From Chitinophagaceae bacterium (GTDB lineage Bacteria > Bacteroidota > Bacteroidia > Chitinophagales > Chitinophagaceae): 64,000 nucleotides of DNA. The DNA lies in assembly GCA_026415715.1 (NCBI GenBank), contig JAOAGO010000006.1, positions 28,789 to 92,788 on the forward strand, in the 5' to 3' direction. A model generated the notes under the pieces. It was not told the DNA's origin. It saw only the letters and a program-made list of their open reading frames with translations, and searched no databases. Of this stretch, positions 62,093 through 64,000 are shown piece by piece. The first letter of the stretch is position 1. Each line of letters opens with the position of its first letter. The position numbers were made by a program, and so were the translations under genes.

Positions 62093-62605
62093 ATGAAGTT
62101 GATGAAAGCGACTTTATTTTCCTTTCTTTTCATGGGAATTACACTGGCCTTTCTTTCCTGCGAACCCGATGCCGAACAAGACCGGGTGACGGATTTTGAG
62201 AAAAAAGATATTATTCTCAGCGGTGCACAACACGCTCCGGCCACCACATCTACGGCTACCGGAAAAATGAGTGTGTTTTACTCCAGAAATACAAAAATTC
62301 TGAACTATACCATTTCATGGACCGGACTGGCCGACTCGGTGCAATTTATGCATATCCATGGCCCTGCCCCTGTAGGCTATAACGCCGGAATCATTCAAAA
62401 CATAGTAGCTCCTTCCGGGGGAATTTTTCCGCAAAGAACGTCCGGACGATTCACCTTTGCCCGTACCGGTTCGCTTTCAGGCACCTTGCTGGCCGATGAA
62501 GTGGTAGTGCGGGAAAGAGATATCCTGAACGGTATGCTTTACGTGAACATCCGGACTTCCGCTTTTCCTGCCGGTGAAATCAGAGGACAAATCGTATTTC
62601 AATAA
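62093..62605 (+). CDS. CHRD-domain lipoprotein
   Basis: This 170-residue lipoprotein has a signal ending GITLAFLSCEPDAEQ. The CHRD domain is recognisable from ILSGAQHAPATTSTATGKMS, LNYTISWTGLADSVQFMHIHG and the final SAFPAGEIRGQIVF. CHRD domains occur in secreted proteins of unclear function. It is monocistronic, followed by a strong terminator. Confidence 0.9.
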   Translation: MKLMKATLFSFLFMGITLAFLSCEPDAEQDRVTDFEKKDIILSGAQHAPATTSTATGKMSVFYSRNTKILNYTISWTGLADSVQFMHIHGPAPVGYNAGIIQNIVAPSGGIFPQRTSGRFTFARTGSLSGTLLADEVVVRERDILNGMLYVNIRTSAFPAGEIRGQIVFQ

Positions 62606-62628
62606 AAATAATCAGCAGAATCATTATA

Positions 62629-62662
62629 AAAACGCTCCGCTTGCCGGGGCGTTTTCGTTTTT
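62629..62662 (+). terminator. Rho-independent terminator after the CHRD gene
   Basis: AAAACGCTCCG pairs with CGGGGCGTTTT around a CTTGC loop (11 pairs, one G-T), followed by CG and six T residues. Confidence 0.88.
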
Positions 62663-63102
62663 AAAAAATATTTTCTGCAAGTTGATTTGATTTGAAAAAT
62701 TCCTGTCTAAACTTAGGGTAACGTTATGGCTTTTCTGATATAGCGCTTTCTTTTTGATATAAATATTCTTTTAAAAAATTCATCTAAATCTCAACTTCAG
62801 CTTGAAGTTACCTTTCAACATAAATTGTTCAAAAAACTTCCCGAATCGCTTTTTTTACGACCAGATTATACACAATAATACTCATCTGCCGGCCGGCGGA
62901 CAAGTATCCGCTTTTTTTCCGTTGAAACTTTTACGGTTTTTACCGAAAAGTAATTTCGTTATTGCCCTGAGTCTCATACCGCGGCGGGAGACTTTGGCGG
63001 GAGCGGGTACGGGTGGGGAGGAGTCCCTGAAAGGAAAAAAGCCAAAAGAGCTTTTGCTTTTAAAGCAACAAAACCCGGCGATTACCAGGCTTCTTTGTAT
63101 AT
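62663..63102. other. Gene-free stretch with a compositionally odd block
   Basis: Two overlapping ORFs (62802-63164 plus, 62882-63106 minus) look spurious: neither has a family-like sequence, and the plus one starts with TTG. The block at about 62978-63080 is unusual: a G-rich plus strand (GCGGCGGGAGACTTTGGCGG, GGGTGGGGAGGAG), then CAAAAG-AG-CTTTTG pairing. It may be a dispersed repeat or an RNA element. No copy is evident elsewhere in the window. Confidence 0.45.
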
Positions 63103-63442
63103 TCAACTGTTTATTACTTCTTCATCTAATCGCTTTAACAAAACTCCCTTTTCTAAATCTCTAATTGTTAACTCACTCTCTTTGGGGTCTTTTCTCCCTG
63201 TAAAAAATCTTATAATTGCAGGTAAGATTGTGTCCCCTTCTGCTGTAAAGTATCTTTTAAGATTTAAATTAGAAATATCAACATTAAATTTTTGACTATA
63301 CTCCAAGAGAAGTTCTACAGCATCATCGCCAGTTATGCCCAAAATCTCTCTCAAGGCATGTCTCTCTTACAATTGGCTTATTGTACCTACCCATTTTTGC
63401 CTCAATCAATACAATTATATCTTTTATCAAATTGTCTTCCAT
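63103..63442 (-). pseudogene. DUF1493-like gene with an apparent single-base frameshift
   Basis: Reading from the ATG at 63442 gives MEDNLIKDIIVLIEAKMGRY and, after about 33 codons, frame is lost at TTTT (63341-63344, plus-strand AAAA). Dropping one base restores GITGDDAVELLLEYSQKFNV and the rest, ending KRLDEEVINS. The joined product of about 112 residues resembles the DUF1493 family (acyl-carrier-like; GDDAxExLxxFxxxFNVDIS). It starts 15 bp after the RHS stop on the same strand, the position expected for an immunity gene. The break may be a genuine mutation or a homopolymer sequencing error. Confidence 0.62.
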
Positions 63443-63457
63443 ACTATCTTTTATATC

Positions 63458-64000
63458 TTAGAACGCAAGGCCATAGGCTGTTAATATTGCCTCTTTTTCA
63501 CTTGTAGATAATCCTTTCATATTGAATTCCGTTACTGATTTAATTATATCGTAATTTGCACCGCTTGTTTTTCCTGTAGTTACTTTCTCGTGAACCAATA
63601 CACCCACATCATACAGCACAAAAGCAACATCTACTACAGCATCTAACCAAGGACAGAAAGGACATTTTCCGTCTGGGTCTTCATACATTATTAGATTATT
63701 CCAAAACGCATTGTATGGCGTCTTATCTACCTGATTAGGATAGTCAGCTAACGAGTCAACACTCCACCACCTTCCCTACCTGCCCATCATACATCCTCGC
63801 CCCGTAATCCAACCATTCCAATCCGCTGCCGTCACTAAACGCTTTGCGTTTCTCCTCCTTGCCGTTATATTTATACTTATTCTCCGCCCCGCCAAAGGCC
63901 AACGCCTTACTGCTTATCCCCGCCATTACCAACCCACCCGCATAATAATGCGTTTCCTCCAACAATGGCCCGCGGATATGGGTAACCCCGAAATACATTC
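63458..64000 (-). pseudogene. RHS-repeat protein, C-terminal part (truncated by window; frameshifted)
   Basis: The reading frame entering from the right edge has the RHS-associated core: [20 protein letters not shown], then [16 protein letters not shown]. It then goes out of frame near 63770-63776 (plus CCTTCCC). Shifting by one base restores [20 protein letters not shown], then YNAFWNNLIMYEDPDGKCP, the conserved end of the core. A variable C-terminus of about 75 residues follows (FCPWLDAVVDVAFVLYDVGV...EKEAILTAYGLAF), in the place where RHS proteins carry toxins. The N-terminal bulk is outside the window. The frameshift may be real or an assembly error. Confidence 0.75.

Noticed and set aside
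62802-63164. 120-aa plus-strand ORF and the 74-aa minus ORF overlapping it
   Set aside because: Neither resembles a protein family; the plus ORF uses TTG and runs into the DUF1493-like gene. The underlying DNA is noted instead as a possible repeat.

Overview
The window is a chromosomal segment of a Bacteroidota bacterium, most likely a Chitinophagaceae-type member. The evidence is a SusC/SusD pair, an Oar-like and a haem-type TonB-dependent receptor, ECF sigma/anti-sigma pairs with the ALEDPFLADALEGY-type anti-sigma start, the rpmB-rpmG-DUF4295-ftsY-rimO order, DUF4783, DUF2911, CHRD and Haem_bd proteins, TAnnTTTG promoter boxes and few Shine-Dalgarno sites. This assignment rests on gene content only. 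I see no tRNA, rRNA, CRISPR array, insertion sequence or integrated phage.

Layout. 0-9.5 kb is almost all on the minus strand: the 5' part of scpA, mscL, a class III aminotransferase, an ECF sigma factor with an anti-sigma protein that appears to span both membranes, a haem-type TonB receptor, a CxxCH haem-binding protein and gpmI. 9.6-16.1 kb holds housekeeping genes (nadC, a SUI1-family factor, manA, yraN, a YkgJ-type protein, xerD) and a GC-rich structured element at about 11.45-11.57 kb. 16.3-20.1 kb has a minus-strand cassette (a tiny basic ORF, a 53-aa membrane protein, a squalene-cyclase-like alpha-toroid protein, a four-cysteine membrane protein) divergent from a second ECF sigma/anti-sigma pair.

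20.3-34.1 kb is rich in peptide and amino-sugar hydrolysis and transport: DUF2911, a sodium:solute symporter overlapped by two tiny membrane-protein genes, a PIG-L deacetylase, an M14 carboxypeptidase and gamma-glutamyltransferase. It ends with a two-gene amidoligase unit (GCS2-type ligase plus ATP-grasp) divergent from a serine esterase. 34.1-54.9 kb contains the Oar-like receptor, ribBA, a giant TamB-domain protein, an isoaspartyl peptidase, an amidohydrolase, a GH130-like glycosidase/phosphorylase, a class I glutamine amidotransferase and a susC-susD-lipoprotein operon. 54.9-62.6 kb is housekeeping again: ppk1, rimO, ftsY, the ribosomal trio rpmB-rpmG-DUF4295, lpdA and a CHRD lipoprotein. 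The last 1 kb holds the 3' end of an RHS-repeat protein and a DUF1493-like gene, each interrupted by one apparent single-base insertion.

The leads most worth following are the ECF/dual-membrane anti-sigma pair (2.3-4.5 kb), the GCS2/ATP-grasp/esterase set with a possible amidotransferase partner (31.0-34.1 and 48.7 kb), the alpha-toroid cassette with its small ORFs (16.3-18.3 kb), the small membrane proteins coupled to the symporter (22.98-23.29 kb), and the RHS/DUF1493 toxin-immunity-like pair at the right edge. All calls come from reading the sequence. No database search was run, and family names come from motif recognition.
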